Assembly: GCA_023105745.1 (NCBI GenBank)
Contig: JALGQZ010000004.1
Span: forward strand, 8,877,951 to 8,941,950
DNA: 64,000 bases
Direction of reading: 5' to 3'
Source of the DNA: Austropuccinia psidii
Taxonomy: Eukaryota > Basidiomycota > Pucciniomycetes > Pucciniales > Sphaerophragmiaceae
Of this stretch, positions 34,144-45,120 are shown piece by piece. The notes under the pieces were generated by a model. It saw nothing but the letters and a program-made list of their open reading frames with translations, was not told where the DNA came from and did not search any database. A program made the translations under genes and the position numbers. Within the stretch, counting starts at the first letter, position 1. Each line of letters opens with the position of its first letter.

Positions 34144-35664
34144 TCATGGTTCTATATACCTGCTTCTTAGGGCATGTTCTAGCTCTCCTCCACATTTCTT
34201 AAGTATTTTCATGTGCACCATTTTTTGTGACATTTCTGGGTACAATGCATTGAGTCTTTCAACTTGTTTTAAGAAACAAGTTAAAGGTTTGTCTTTGTCT
34301 GGGTCAAAGAAAGAATTTTCAAATGCATTTTCTATCTTGTACATCCAGGCATCATTAGCCCACTTGGTGATTATTTCTTGTTTCCACCAAGACCAGGTAT
34401 TTTTGCCATTTGTTTGCCTTATGCCATAATACCATCTTTTTGCAGATTTTTCAAACAATGAATGTAATCTTGCAGTGATTAATTCATCTGGTGTGGCATA
34501 AGCTTCTTGTAGCATTTCAATTGTTTTGATAAATGACATGTGGTCATATTCACCTTCTCCTGTGAATGTTGGCCATTCTTTTAATTGAGGGGCTTCCCTC
34601 ATTAAGACTTGGTTATTGTCTTGGTGACTTAAGTCTGTTATGAATGTATTTGTTAATTCCTCTTTTGGTTTAAAAGGGCTTCTTATTTGAGAAAATGGTG
34701 TTGATAACTTTGGCATATTTGAGTTAGCCTCATTAATTTTATCCATTTTATCAGTGATAAGCCTTATTTCACTTTGAATTTCATCTTTCAGATGCATTCT
34801 TGCTTCATCACTTTTTTCCACATGGTCCAAAAGTAATTTTTGGTGTGATGAAGTCTTTTCTTCAAATTTTTCTACAGAAATGCTTAATTTGTTTAATTTT
34901 TCTGTGATATTATCAATACTCATGTCATAGTTGATTGTCAAAGTTTTTTCTTTGATATCACTTATGTATTTGTACAGCTCTTGTTGTCCTTGTATTAATT
35001 TCTGGGTATTATCAATTAATACTTTTGGTTTATTATTTTCAATAATGAATTTTATGTTATCAGTTTCTTTTTTATTTTGTACAACAAGTTTTGTTAAAGA
35101 TGATAAGCTATTATTTACTTCTTGGAAATATAATAAACTATTTTTAATGTCTGTAAGAGGTAAAATACTTTTTTTAAGCTCTGTTAAAGTATTTACAACA
35201 TCAGGAGACAAGGTTATTTCTTTGGGAAATGGGGTTGTCTTATTCTTTGCTCCTCTTTGTGTTTGAATTCCATCAAGGTTCTGGCCATGTTGAATACATT
35301 GTCCATGGCATCCTTTTGGATTTTTGGAATCCTGTAGCTTGGGGAATATTGTTTTCTCCAATTCTTTTTCTTGTTCTTCTTCCCTTCTTGGGGAAGTGGG
35401 TTGGCTTGGGGCTTGCTGGTAGAAGCTACTGGGGCTTCTTCCTTGGTTGCCTCCTTCTTTTTGGCATGGTACTCCTTGATCTTTTTGATTTGAGGTTTGG
35501 ATGATAGTGGATTCAATCCATTGGAGTATTTCACTGTTTCCTCCTCTTTGAGGAACTTTTTCAGGATGTGCCAGGAGTTCATCATTCCTTGGTGTATTTC
35601 GGGAAACCTTTCCCAATCCTTTTCTTTGTACACTGTGTAGTACTGTTTGTACTGGCTCATTCAA
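34144..35664 (-). pseudogene. gag of element 3
   Basis: The longest frame in the window, 506 codons. Residues 1-150 overlap a second open frame (35214-35660). Residues about 150-340 are polar with heptad-like Leu/Ile spacing and probably coiled coil. The capsid-like part follows, with LKEWPTFTGEGEYDHMSF (about 358-375) and NTWSWWKQEIITKWANDAW (about 420-440). The frame stays open upstream of 35664 only in part, so the natural start is unclear; splicing from the leader exon at 36136-35987 is likely. Confidence 0.82.
35214..35660 (-). other. Overlapping ORF1 frame of element 3
   Basis: A 148-codon frame, offset from the gag frame over the same bases. It reads through MNSWHILKKFLKEEETVKY, SNGLNPLSSKP, a Lys-rich part and the end DAMDNVFNMARTLMEF to PHFPKK. 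Similar segments (MNS, FL, NGWHPL, MARTMMEL) occur in the B elements, so protein-level conservation across families is suggested. I infer it is a separate ORF1/gag product. Which frame is translated first is not known. Confidence 0.5.
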
Positions 35665-36136
35665 ATGTCTATTTGAGCCCTATGAATGTGATTTGTACCT
35701 GTTTGAGTCACTCATACTTAATTCCAATTCTGGTTCAGATATCATGGGCATTTCTGGGACTTACCTTTGGGATAAGGCAATTCCTTGTGTGGATTCTGTT
35801 CCACAGGGGATATTGCCCTTCCTTTTCCCTTTTGAGGAATAAATTCTACCTCTGAGTCCAGCTCCATCTGATTGGATGGAGTATTGGGAGCCTCTTCTGG
35901 TAGTCATATTTTAAGAAAAAAATAAGCAATAAGAGGATTTCAGAACAGGAATTCTTCTTATGGCAATTTATAAATGAGGTACTCACCTTCAGAGTCCTGA
36001 ATAGTGGGTCCTGGAAAGTCCAATTTCTTGGCTTTCTTTTTCTTAGTGATTATTGGTGTTGGAGAACTTTTACAAGTTTCTTCCACCAATCTTTCAACAT
36101 TTGTTTGGTTGTCATCTGTTGGATTGTCTTCAAACA
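35665..36136 (-). other. Leader exon and conserved intron of element 3
   Basis: A splice acceptor (TTTTTTAG, 36138-36137) opens an exon to 35987. The donor GTGAGTACC begins a 90-nt intron (35986-35897) ending CTACCAG. Element 1 has the same sites. A further GTAAGT donor-like site lies near 35767. No ATG opens the exon, which implies an upstream start exon in the LTR or leader. Confidence 0.5.
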
Positions 36137-36651
36137 CTAAAAAAGACAAATAAATAAAAGTCTTTTATATAAAAAGTGTTATTTTTGGTAAGATATGGCA
36201 ATTTTCCACGTAAATATTGCTTTTATATCTTACAAAATGATAAATAAAGAAATGAAATTAAAGTGAATAAAAAATATAACTTTTTTTTATCGGTTTTTAT
36301 TTATAATTTTTTTGTTTTTTATATTTTTGTTTTTAAAGAATAAAATAAAAAAAAATGAATATGATTCTTTTATAAAATTAATTTATAATATAAAATTATT
36401 TTTAATTTGTAGAATATCTTTTTTAATTACTAGAGTCACTCAAAGAAAGTTCTTGCAAGTCTAAGGATGTGAAAAACCACGTGTAAGACAGTACAATTGC
36501 TTTCCAAATGCCTCAATAGTATTTAAAATCAATAAATATAAAATTATTATATAATTTTATAATTATAATTATAATTCATTATTTGGATAAATCCAATTAG
36601 AATCTTTTTAAAGGTCTTTTTAGAGTAAATATTCCCGACGCGGCCCCCAAA

Positions 36652-38615
36652 TGTAAGGTTTGACTATGGAACAATAAGTAAAAATTACTAATATTTTACT
36701 TATTGTACTATGAATGTCCTTATGAATGAAATAAATAAGATAAAAATAATTATAATAATAGAGAATTATTATAATTATGGCGTAAAATAATTATATTATT
36801 AAATAAATATAATAATATAATTTATATTATAAAAAATAATATATATAAAATAAATATATTAATATAAGATAATTAATATATTTAACAGCACTTTATTATT
36901 GTTACCAACAAATAATAAAGTTGTAAAAAATTGTTTTTTATTAATAAAAAACAATTAATAACAATAATGTTACCAATATTAAAGTTATAAATTAATATAA
37001 ATCCTATTTATATCAATTATAGAATTATTAAAAGTAATAATAGACAGAAATTATTGTAATAAGAGAAATAACCTACTTTTAATGATTAATATAATAATTT
37101 TGAATACTTCTACGCCTAGAAACATAAATACAACCTATTTAAATTGTAGTTACAATAAAATTTAAGGGAAATTACAAATTTTCTTGGTTTTACGTGGAAT
37201 TGAGGTTTTTAAGAGAAATTTAAACAAAACAATTAAATAATTGCAATAATCACGTCAGATATGAAGATTATTATAAAATTATCTTTTGTCTTTAATAATA
37301 TAAAAAGTTTTATATATAAAGAATAAAGAAATTACCTTTTTATTTAATGATTTCATGTTTTGTAAGCGTCTGAGGGGGAAATAGAGTAAAAAGAGCTCTA
37401 TTTATATTAAATTCCTTCCTCCTAGAGTCCAATAGGCTTTTAGTAGACGTTTACTGATCAATATTTTAAGGTCAAGTGATGATTACATCATGATCAAACC
37501 ATATTATCTCATTATTATGCCATTATTTAGAGTTATCACTATAACTCTAAATTTGGTGACGTCAAGGCTTGGCAGAACCCCAAAATTTGTGGATTTTATT
37601 ATTTTTAATCATAAACTAACAGTATTCACCAATCATATCACTCATATGACTGTTAAACCTAATTTAAGGTTACAGTGAGTGATCATAAATGATCAAATTA
37701 AGCTCAAACTTTGATCCTTAATAACTTTTGAGTTTTACACGCTACAGCAATTCAGAGAGTGAATTCTAATAGCGTGGCATAGCTTCATTATTCTGCCAAG
37801 AGTACTTCATTACATCATCAAAACTCTATTTTTGATGATTTTTCTTGTAACTCATCTTTTCTGTTGAAATTTAATATTTTAAACTTCAAACCATGATTTC
37901 AAGGGGTTATACCCTGAATTTGATGATAAAAATTATGTCATTCTTCACAAATGAACTAGTAGAATCGGACTGTCTACTTATCCTTAAGTTTGGACCACTT
38001 TCACAACAAAGTGGTCAACAGCTCTATTGATTTTAATCAATAATCCCTTACAGGTTTTAACCTTGTTTATAACTTGTGAAATAAATTTTCTTTCTGTATT
38101 TCTACAGTAATTACGTGATGACTTTCTTTTTGGTTCCTCACTCTATCATGCATATTTCAAAAGATATAAGCTAAAATCCTTGAATATATGCATTGACCAA
38201 AAAAGTGCATATATTCAGCTTAACTCCTTAAGTATTGACTTTGAAGATTAGCTTCTTAATTGTTTTATGTGTGTAATTTTATGGAGAACCCAATGGTACC
38301 ATTTATTTTACATGTTTTTTATTGGTATTTTAAATAATTAAGGATTTATGTTTTTTATAAGGTATTATTACTTATAACTCATTAAATATTGACTTTACAG
38401 ATATGCCATAAAAATGGTATATGTGTATTTTACCATGGGGAATTCAATGCTATAATTTCTTTCACATGTTTATTCATTGGCCTTTGAGTTAAACCAAGTT
38501 TTATGTCCATTTATGGCATTTTTGTAGTTTTACAGTAATTATTTTTAATGTATAATTATTTTAAATATTTCTTGTGACCTTTTTGGGTATGTGGTCATAT
38601 CTAAAATATTCACAG
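36652..38615 (-). repeat. 5' LTR of element 3 (A type)
   Basis: 1964 bp, TGTAAGGTTTGACTATGG to ATATTCACA on the plus strand. Adjacent internal sequence 36642-36649 is the TGGGGGCC primer site in reverse complement. Confidence 0.92.
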
Positions 38616-38620
38616 CTTGA
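38616..38620. repeat. Target site duplication of element 3, right copy
   Basis: GCTTG, identical to 28021-28025. Directly after it B element 4 RNase H resumes. Confidence 0.88.
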
Positions 38621-39604
38621 TTTGCCTGGATATGAAACATATGGCCCTCAAACAGGTTTAGCATTTGAAATTTGGACTTGATGAAGTGCAGCATCAAGCC
38701 CATCCCCTGATGCATTAATTCAAGGCTTAAAGGGCAGTTTAAAGTCTGGCATCAGTAAGAGTGGAGCAGTGGTCAAGGCTTGTCTTGAAGAATCAAAGGC
38801 TTTGACTCTGTCAACAGTCATTTCAAATACTGTTTCTTTGTCACAAAACTTATAAAGAGGTCTTGCTATGGATGCGAAATCCTTAATGTGTTGCCTGTAA
38901 TATCCTGCATACCCCAAAAATGACTCAATTTCTTTCTTATTACGAGGCATAGGTTTAAGTAATACTTCTGCAACTTTGGGTTTGTGAATTCCAAGTGATA
39001 AACCAGATACTACATGTTCCAGTGCTTTAAGCTCTTTAAATCCAAAAATGGCATTTTTTTAAGGAAATTTTCATGTTGACAGATTGGATTTTTGTCAAAA
39101 CTCTGGATCATCTGTAAATATGTTCTTCCCAAGTTTTGGAACAGACAATAATTTCCTCAATGTAATTTATTAACCGTCCTTCTGAAAGCTCTTCAGGGAA
39201 GATTTCCTTGATCATTCTTTGGCAGTGTGAAGGTGCATTCTTGATACCAAAAGGCATCCTCAAATATTCATACACTCCACAATGAACATCAATCCTCAAT
39301 TATTTTCCTGCTCGTGGTGTCACCACATTCTGATGAAATCCTTTAAGGGCATCTATAGTGGATATATATATTGCTTGAGATATCTGGGTAAGAGCAATTT
39401 GGATTTTTGGTATTGGGTATCTGTCTGGAACAGTGTGAGTATTCAGAGCTCTGAAGTCCCCAACCATTCTATATTTTCCATTATCCATGCCACCATGACT
39501 GGTGTATTTATTTCCACTTCCTCATTATGGCCAACCTTTCTTATTACACCAAGATCTAAAAGCTCTTTAAAATGAATTTCTAGATCTTCTCTTGATTTAG
39601 GACT
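38616..39604 (-). pseudogene. Reverse transcriptase and RNase H start of B element 4 (second part)
   Basis: Broken pieces in reverse transcriptase order. 39300-39488 has MVGDFRALNTHTVPDRYP and TIDALKGFHQNVV, which keeps the first catalytic Asp. 39108-39299 has EYLRMPFGIKNAPSHCQRM and a catalytic box reading YIEEIIVC, so both catalytic Asp are Glu. 38720-38950 holds the connection segment KKEIESFLGYAGYYRQHIKD. The reading passes the element 3 insertion and continues at 28025. Confidence 0.82.
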
Positions 39605-40879
39605 TTATGGATATGCAGGTCTTCTTAAGAGCAGTGGAGAAGGTCTCTCAATGTTAAGGATGATGTCAACTTCATGACCAATAATTTCTCCCAAAGGTTC
39701 TTTGGCTGATGCAAATGCTCCTCTGTGGTCATATAAAAGGGAATAAAGTTCATTTTCCTGATTATCAGTCAGGTGAAGGCTTATTTCAGCTTCATTTAAC
39801 TGTTCAGATTTTAATCTTTCCAGCTCTAAGCTGATTGCTGCTACTTTAATTACTTTAATTTGTCTTTCAAATGGTAAAAAGACAAATTTTAGATGCTTAT
39901 TGTCTCCAATAGTAAAGTATCTATCTTTCTTGTTGTGTAAGTCTATTTCATACATGATCAAATAGTCATTTCCCAATATAAAATGGGTACTAGAGCAATT
40001 TTCCATAACAACAAATTCAACAGTGATTCTTAAATTTCCATTAATATGTGGGAATATGAAATTGGTCTCAAAGACTCCCAATGCTTTCATTGGATTACTT
40101 GCACTATTGAATTTTATCCCATCAATTGGTAACAAGTGGTCTTCAAAATTTGATACACAAGTCTTAAGAAAGAATTTGCCAACACGAGAGCATAAGGCTC
40201 CTGGGTCAAGTAAAAGCTTAGTAAGTTTGTTATTAATTACCAATTCTGTTATACTGGCGTTACCAGCTGTATAACATTTTCCCCTGTTTGGTTTGGTTTT
40301 CATAAGTCGTGCATCTTGAGTTTTTGACAAATCAGGTTGACCATTGCTCAATTGTGGCAAGTGGGAATAAGATTCCATGATGTCAAAGGTGGAATTTATA
40401 TTTTCTATATCCTTTGAAGATTCAGAAAATATTGATGACTTATCATTTGACTTTTCTTCAATATTATTGTCTTTTTCAACATCAGGTTCTTTTTCAATGT
40501 CAATTTCATTGATTTTTCCCCTTTTTGTACATGTATTGACTATGTGGGTGGTGCTTTGGCAAATATGGCACTTTCTGATTATATCTGCAGGTTTATATTT
40601 AACATTATTAGAACTTTCTTTGGGATTTTTGTCCACAGAATCTTTCCAAGGTGTATTAAACCTTGCTTTGAGATTCACCCTACTAGAACCAATCTTGGTT
40701 CTGGTGGTTATTTCTTCTAATATATTAATAATATCTTCTGCTGAAGATTGTTCAGTAGTCCTTCTTTTGACAGCATACTCCAAGTCACCTCCACATTGTC
40801 TCAAAATATTTCTGTGGATCAAAAATTCTGACATGTCAGGATACAATGCTGTTAATCTGTCTTTTTTTGGCAAAACCAT
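39605..40879 (-). pseudogene. gag C-terminal part, zinc knuckle and protease of B element 4
   Basis: A 424-codon frame. Residues 1-60 match the ILRQCGGDLE block of element 2. The zinc knuckle CHICQSTTHIVNTC (near 40540-40585) is a complete CX2CX4HX4C. The protease block reads KLLLDPGALCSRVGKFFL (near 40165-40215), with DPG instead of DTG or DSG. The HFILGNDYLIMYEIDL block follows, and the frame ends in the reverse transcriptase leader (LLRRPAYP). Confidence 0.8.
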
Positions 40880-41967
40880 GGTAAAGGTTTGTCTTTATCA
40901 GCATTAAATTTGGCAGGTTCAAAGGCTGTTTCCACTTTGAATATCCAAGCATCATTGGCCCATTTGTTGATAATTTGGCTTTTCCACCAAGTCCAACTTG
41001 AGTGTCCATGTGCTTGTCTTAACTTGATATACCATCTGTGAGCTGATCTCGTAAACAAGGTGTTAAATCATGCTGTTACCAATCTTCCTGGTAATTCAAA
41101 ATATTCTTTAATAATTTAAATTCCTCTGATTAATTCCATATGATCATATTCTCCTTCACCACTGAAGTGAGGCCATTCTTTAAGTTTTGGTACTTCTTTC
41201 AAAAGTGCTTGTCCCATTGATGGTTCCAAGTTATGAAAAGAAGTGGACATTTCAATTTTTTACTGTGAATTATCATAATCCAATACTTGTGGATTTGAAA
41301 TTCTTGTGCCCTCATTTTAATTCAGAGCTGTAGACATTCTTGGTAAAGTGTTCAGTATTTGTTCAATATCATTCATCTTACTGTTGCTACACCTTTGGGA
41401 GTTTCTGTATTCATTTTGGAAGGCTTGTATTAAGTTTATTATTTTGATTTTATGAATGTCTTCTTTATGTCTTAGTTCTTACCATAGCTCTTTCTGTCTT
41501 GTATTATCAGCAGTGACTTTATTCAATTTCATTGATAATTTTGATACTTCTTCTTGTGAAGCATCAAAACACTTTTTCAAGGAAATGGTATATGTCTTTA
41601 CTTCAGTAAATGAATTTGGAATTTCATTGAGGAATTTCTTGTTATCTGTCTTGATAATATTTATGGCTTGATTAATTCTTGTTTCAATTATGTCATCAAT
41701 ATTGAATTTATAATATTTGTCTGTTAATTCTTTAATAATGGCAGATTGTTCATTTATCTTCTTTACAAAAGAATTATCTTTATTTGATGTTTTAATTGCT
41801 CTTGAAACTTTTTCAAAACACATAAGTGTTTCATTGATTTGGCTCAGACTCAAGTTATTTGTTTTAAGATTGTTACAAATTGATGAATTTTTATCAGAAA
41901 TATGACTTTTTACGTCAGTTATACCTTCATACAATTCTGGGATAAAATCAAAAATATCAGAAATCAT
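40852..41967 (-). pseudogene. gag capsid region of B element 4
   Basis: It starts at the ATG at 41967, which overlaps the preceding stop as ATGA. The first part (41479-41967) is open for 162 codons, polar and probably coiled coil, with SDKNSSICNNLKTNN. Decayed sequence follows, with stops and indels. Then comes a capsid piece (40852-41058) with FTRSAHRWYIKLRQAHGH and SWTWWKSQIINKWANDAW. It overlaps the next frame at 40852-40879 across a frameshift. Confidence 0.7.
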
Positions 41968-42878
41968 TTCTGATATTTTAATCTGGCTTCCTCCTTCTTT
42001 TGTAATTCCATCATTGTTCTGGCCATCTGAAACACATTTTCCATCGCATCCTGTAGCCCTGGCTGTAAGGTTTTGTGGCTGGTGCCTTTCCTTTGCCCTT
42101 TTTCTGATCTTGTGGCTGCTTTTTCACGTTGGAATTGCTGCTGCTGGCCACTAGGGCTGTTTTTGACACTTGCTTGGGCAGTGGAGGGTTGTTTTTCCTC
42201 AATTCTGCTGTTGAGAGCATCATGTTCTTCTTTTCCATCAATGGATGCCATCCATTGAGTAAATTGCAAGTGTTGGGATGGCCCAGGAATTTTCTCACAG
42301 TCAGGTAAGAATTCATGCAGTTTTTCTACAGATCTGCAAGGATCTGGTACTCTTTGTTCTGCAATGCATTGTTCTAAGCCTTCTGGCTGGCTTTGTAAAT
42401 GTCCACTGAGGCTTCGTGTGGTGGTGTCAGCTCTTTTTAAAGGTAAAACAGTCTTATCAGCTTCAGAATGACATGATTTATCAATTTGGAAGTCATCAAC
42501 TGATCCTTGTCCTTCTGTAACTAATTGGCTTCTGCCATAATCACATCTATTAACTTTTTAGGAGCTGCTTGATGGGTTATGGCTTGCTCCTGATCTGGTT
42601 GAAGGAATATTTTATGGTTAAAAAGCTTTAAAAGAGTAATTTTATGTCAAAACCTTACTATTGGCAATATTTTTAGCTTTCTGAAGAGTATTACTTATAT
42701 CCAAGTCAATCAATTCAGAAGAAATTGTTTCAGGTTGATTATTCTGAGTCACAATAACAGTACTATTATGGTCAGAATTCACAGTACTGGCAGGAATAAT
42801 GCTGGTTATTGTTGAGGCTGTTTTAATGTTTACTTGTCTTACCAGGTTGTCAGACACTAAAATTAATGAAAAAGCCAA
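41964..42878 (-). pseudogene. Leader exon, intron and ORF1 of B element 4
   Basis: The leader exon ends at 42659 before GTAAGG, and a 64-nt intron (42658-42595) ends CAACCAG, the same sites as element 2. Two overlapping frames follow. 42011-42316 has MNSYLTVRKFLGH and LNGWHPL. 41964-42269 has DAMENVFQMARTMMELQ. In A elements those two segments share one frame. Here a 19-nt stretch between AGGAT repeats is absent, which shifts one against the other. Confidence 0.55.
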
Positions 42879-43071
42879 TTAATCAAGTAAAAAAGGTATT
42901 TCAAAAATGAAATAAAAATTTAAGCCTCACTTATAATATGAAAAAAAAAATATGGATTTTTTGAATTAGAAGTATTTTTTATATGTTTTTTAAACTTTTC
43001 AATATAAGAACAAGGATTAAAAAGGAGTAAAAAATACATCACAGGTCAAATATCAGGGCTGGGCCCCCAAA

Positions 43072-44865
43072 TGTAAGGTGTGGATATGAAACTTTGATAA
43101 AATATCAAGTACTTTTCCTGTCCTCAAAATTTGTATAAGGTAAAATTATTTAAAAATAGTAAGAAATAGTATTTTTAAAGAGAAAAAACGCCAATTTTAT
43201 TGTTTTTAACTCTTTAAGTATAAAACAATAATATAATAAAAATCTATTGTTTTACCAACAATAAAGATTTATCTAAAAAGACTCTACAAGAGATATTTAA
43301 GGCTACAAAAGAAATTTCTTCAAGAGCAATTTCAATTGGAATTAATTGAGCAAAGAACTGAAAGCAATTAATTAAAGAAAAAAGGCTTTAAAAATATATT
43401 TAAAGAGAAAACACACTCAAAAGTGACCAGAGTGAATTTGGAAACAAAGTGACAAATTTAACAGTGATGAAAGATGCTTTAATTCACTTTTGGGGTGGTT
43501 CAGGGGTGTAAATGATTATAATGTTTTTTTCACATGGTTAAAAGGTTTAAAATAATTTAAAAAGGGTGGCTGGAATCTCTTATTGATTGGCTTAACAATG
43601 TTTAAACTAATTATAAAAGAAGAAGATTCTAACATGAAGAGGAAAGTGGAGCAAAGAAGATATTATTTTATAGCCATCAATTTTCCTACTCCAAAAGTAA
43701 AATTTACTCTTTTCAGTCGTGAAAAACAGTCTGACAACAAAAAAGCCAATTATGGCATCATTGAACCCTGGTTTAGACCAAAAAAGGGCTGGCTTTAGCC
43801 ATTTTAGACCCTTAAATCAGCCATTACTATAGTGATACCTGGCCTAGAGCCTTCAAAACACGTCAGAATGAGTGTAAAAGACATAGAAACCAGTTGAAGC
43901 TGTTTTTAATAATATTGTTTTATCTTAAGGGTAGTTTTACCCTCTTGGCAACAGTTAAAACTGCCCTGGTTGGTATCAAAACCTCATCATCAATTGAGTC
44001 ACAGACCCTGTGACTCAATTCCAGGCCAAAAGTGATGAATTTTTGCATGGATTTTGACATCTCATACCTGTCAGCAAAGATTTGGGGGGTCTGGCTCCCC
44101 CTTAGAGCTAGACTTCTTTTTGCCCCACAAATTTAATTTTTCAAATTTATTTTTTCCTTTGATTCCTCATCATATATTATACTTAAAATTTACATATGTA
44201 ATTGAATTGAGTTTTACAGTATAATACTGTAATAATTGACACCTCATATGTAAATCAAAGTTCACTTATATAATACATGCACACATTTTGACAATTCAAT
44301 GGAATTCAATTGAAAATACTTCAATTCCTCATAACTTCTAAAATATACACACCACCTCAATTTTAACACAAAAATTGATGATTAACACTACATGTGATGT
44401 GAATTTAATTAAGGCTGTGAGGATTTTCAACTTTTCTACAGAAAATTCAAAAAACTCAATTTAAGCTTATTCAGAGTAGAGTTACAGAAATTTCAGTCAG
44501 GGGTGACCCCACCTAATTTTTTATAAGGAATCCAATGGTGAAATAAATTCTATATGTTTATTTGTTAGATAAAAACTTATTATAAAATTTATTTAACTTT
44601 TTTTCTAAAAATATTTTATCTTGGTTAATTTTGTTAAAAATTCATTTTTACTTAATTTTTTCAAGTAAAAATGTGTTTTTACAATTTTCAAATTCAATGT
44701 ATTTTATTTTTAAATTATAATTAAATTTTTTATTATGTATATAAATTCATATTTATATTTTACTCTTTATTTTAATAATATAAATAAAGTCATTTTATTT
44801 ATGTGTGTTTATTAATTTTTTGGTTGTTGTCTTTTGGGTATATGAAAATACCTCTAAGGTGCACT
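43072..44865 (-). repeat. 5' LTR of B element 4
   Basis: On the plus strand TGTAAGGTGTGGATATG to CCTCTAAGGTGCACT, about 1.79 kb. The outer terminus reads GTGCACT instead of GTTCACA, so two end bases have changed or the boundary is a base or two off. The primer site in reverse complement is at 43061-43069. Confidence 0.88.
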
Positions 44866-45120
44866 CTGTTGAAGGAATTTCTTTTGTAGCCTTAAATATC
44901 TCTTCTAGAGTATTTTTGGATAAATCTTTATTGTTGGTAAAACAATGAATTTGCATTATATTATTGTTTTATATTTACAAAGCTAAAAACAATAAAATTG
45001 GCATGTTTTCTCTTTAAAAATACTATTTCTTACTATTTTTAAATAATTTTACCTTATGCAAATTTTGAGGACAGGAAAAGTACTTGATATCTTTTAAAAG
45101 TTTCATATCCACACCTTACA
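44866..45120 (+). repeat. Terminal 255 bp of a plus-strand B LTR
   Basis: From TTGAAGGAATTTCTTTTGTAGCC to ATATCCACACCTTACA it matches 20780-21032 in the same orientation. It is best read as what is left of the 3' LTR of B element 2, cut by the inverted copy. Confidence 0.82.

Larger units (their letters stand above)
28026..38615 (-). mobile_element. Full-length A-type Ty3/Gypsy chromovirus-like retrotransposon, element 3
   Basis: About 10.6 kb on the minus strand. The 5' LTR is 36652-38615, the 3' LTR 28026-29990, with an internal region of 6.66 kb and an exact GCTTG target duplication inside RNase H of B element 4. It has longer open frames than element 1. The catalytic motifs of protease (DTG), reverse transcriptase (YIDD), RNase H and integrase are recognisable, but several stops and homopolymer frameshifts interrupt them. 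The LTRs differ by many scattered changes, so the insertion is not recent. Confidence 0.94.
19266..45120. mobile_element. B-type composite: two B retrotransposons fused head-on
   Basis: A plus-strand B copy starts with a full LTR at 19266. A minus-strand B copy ends with a full LTR at 44865. They meet near 27335, inside integrase. A 255-bp piece of plus-strand B LTR end (44866-45120) follows, so the outer ends are those of one plus-strand B element. The flanks ATATA (19261-19265) and AGATT (45121-45125) align as a 5-bp target duplication with two changes, because the solo A LTR continues across them without loss. A element 3 is nested within. Confidence 0.7.

Noticed and set aside
33941..34429. 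162-codon plus-strand frame antisense to element 3 gag
   Set aside because: Its translation is a Phe/Leu/Ser shadow of the gag strand, which carries the zinc knuckle and capsid motifs.
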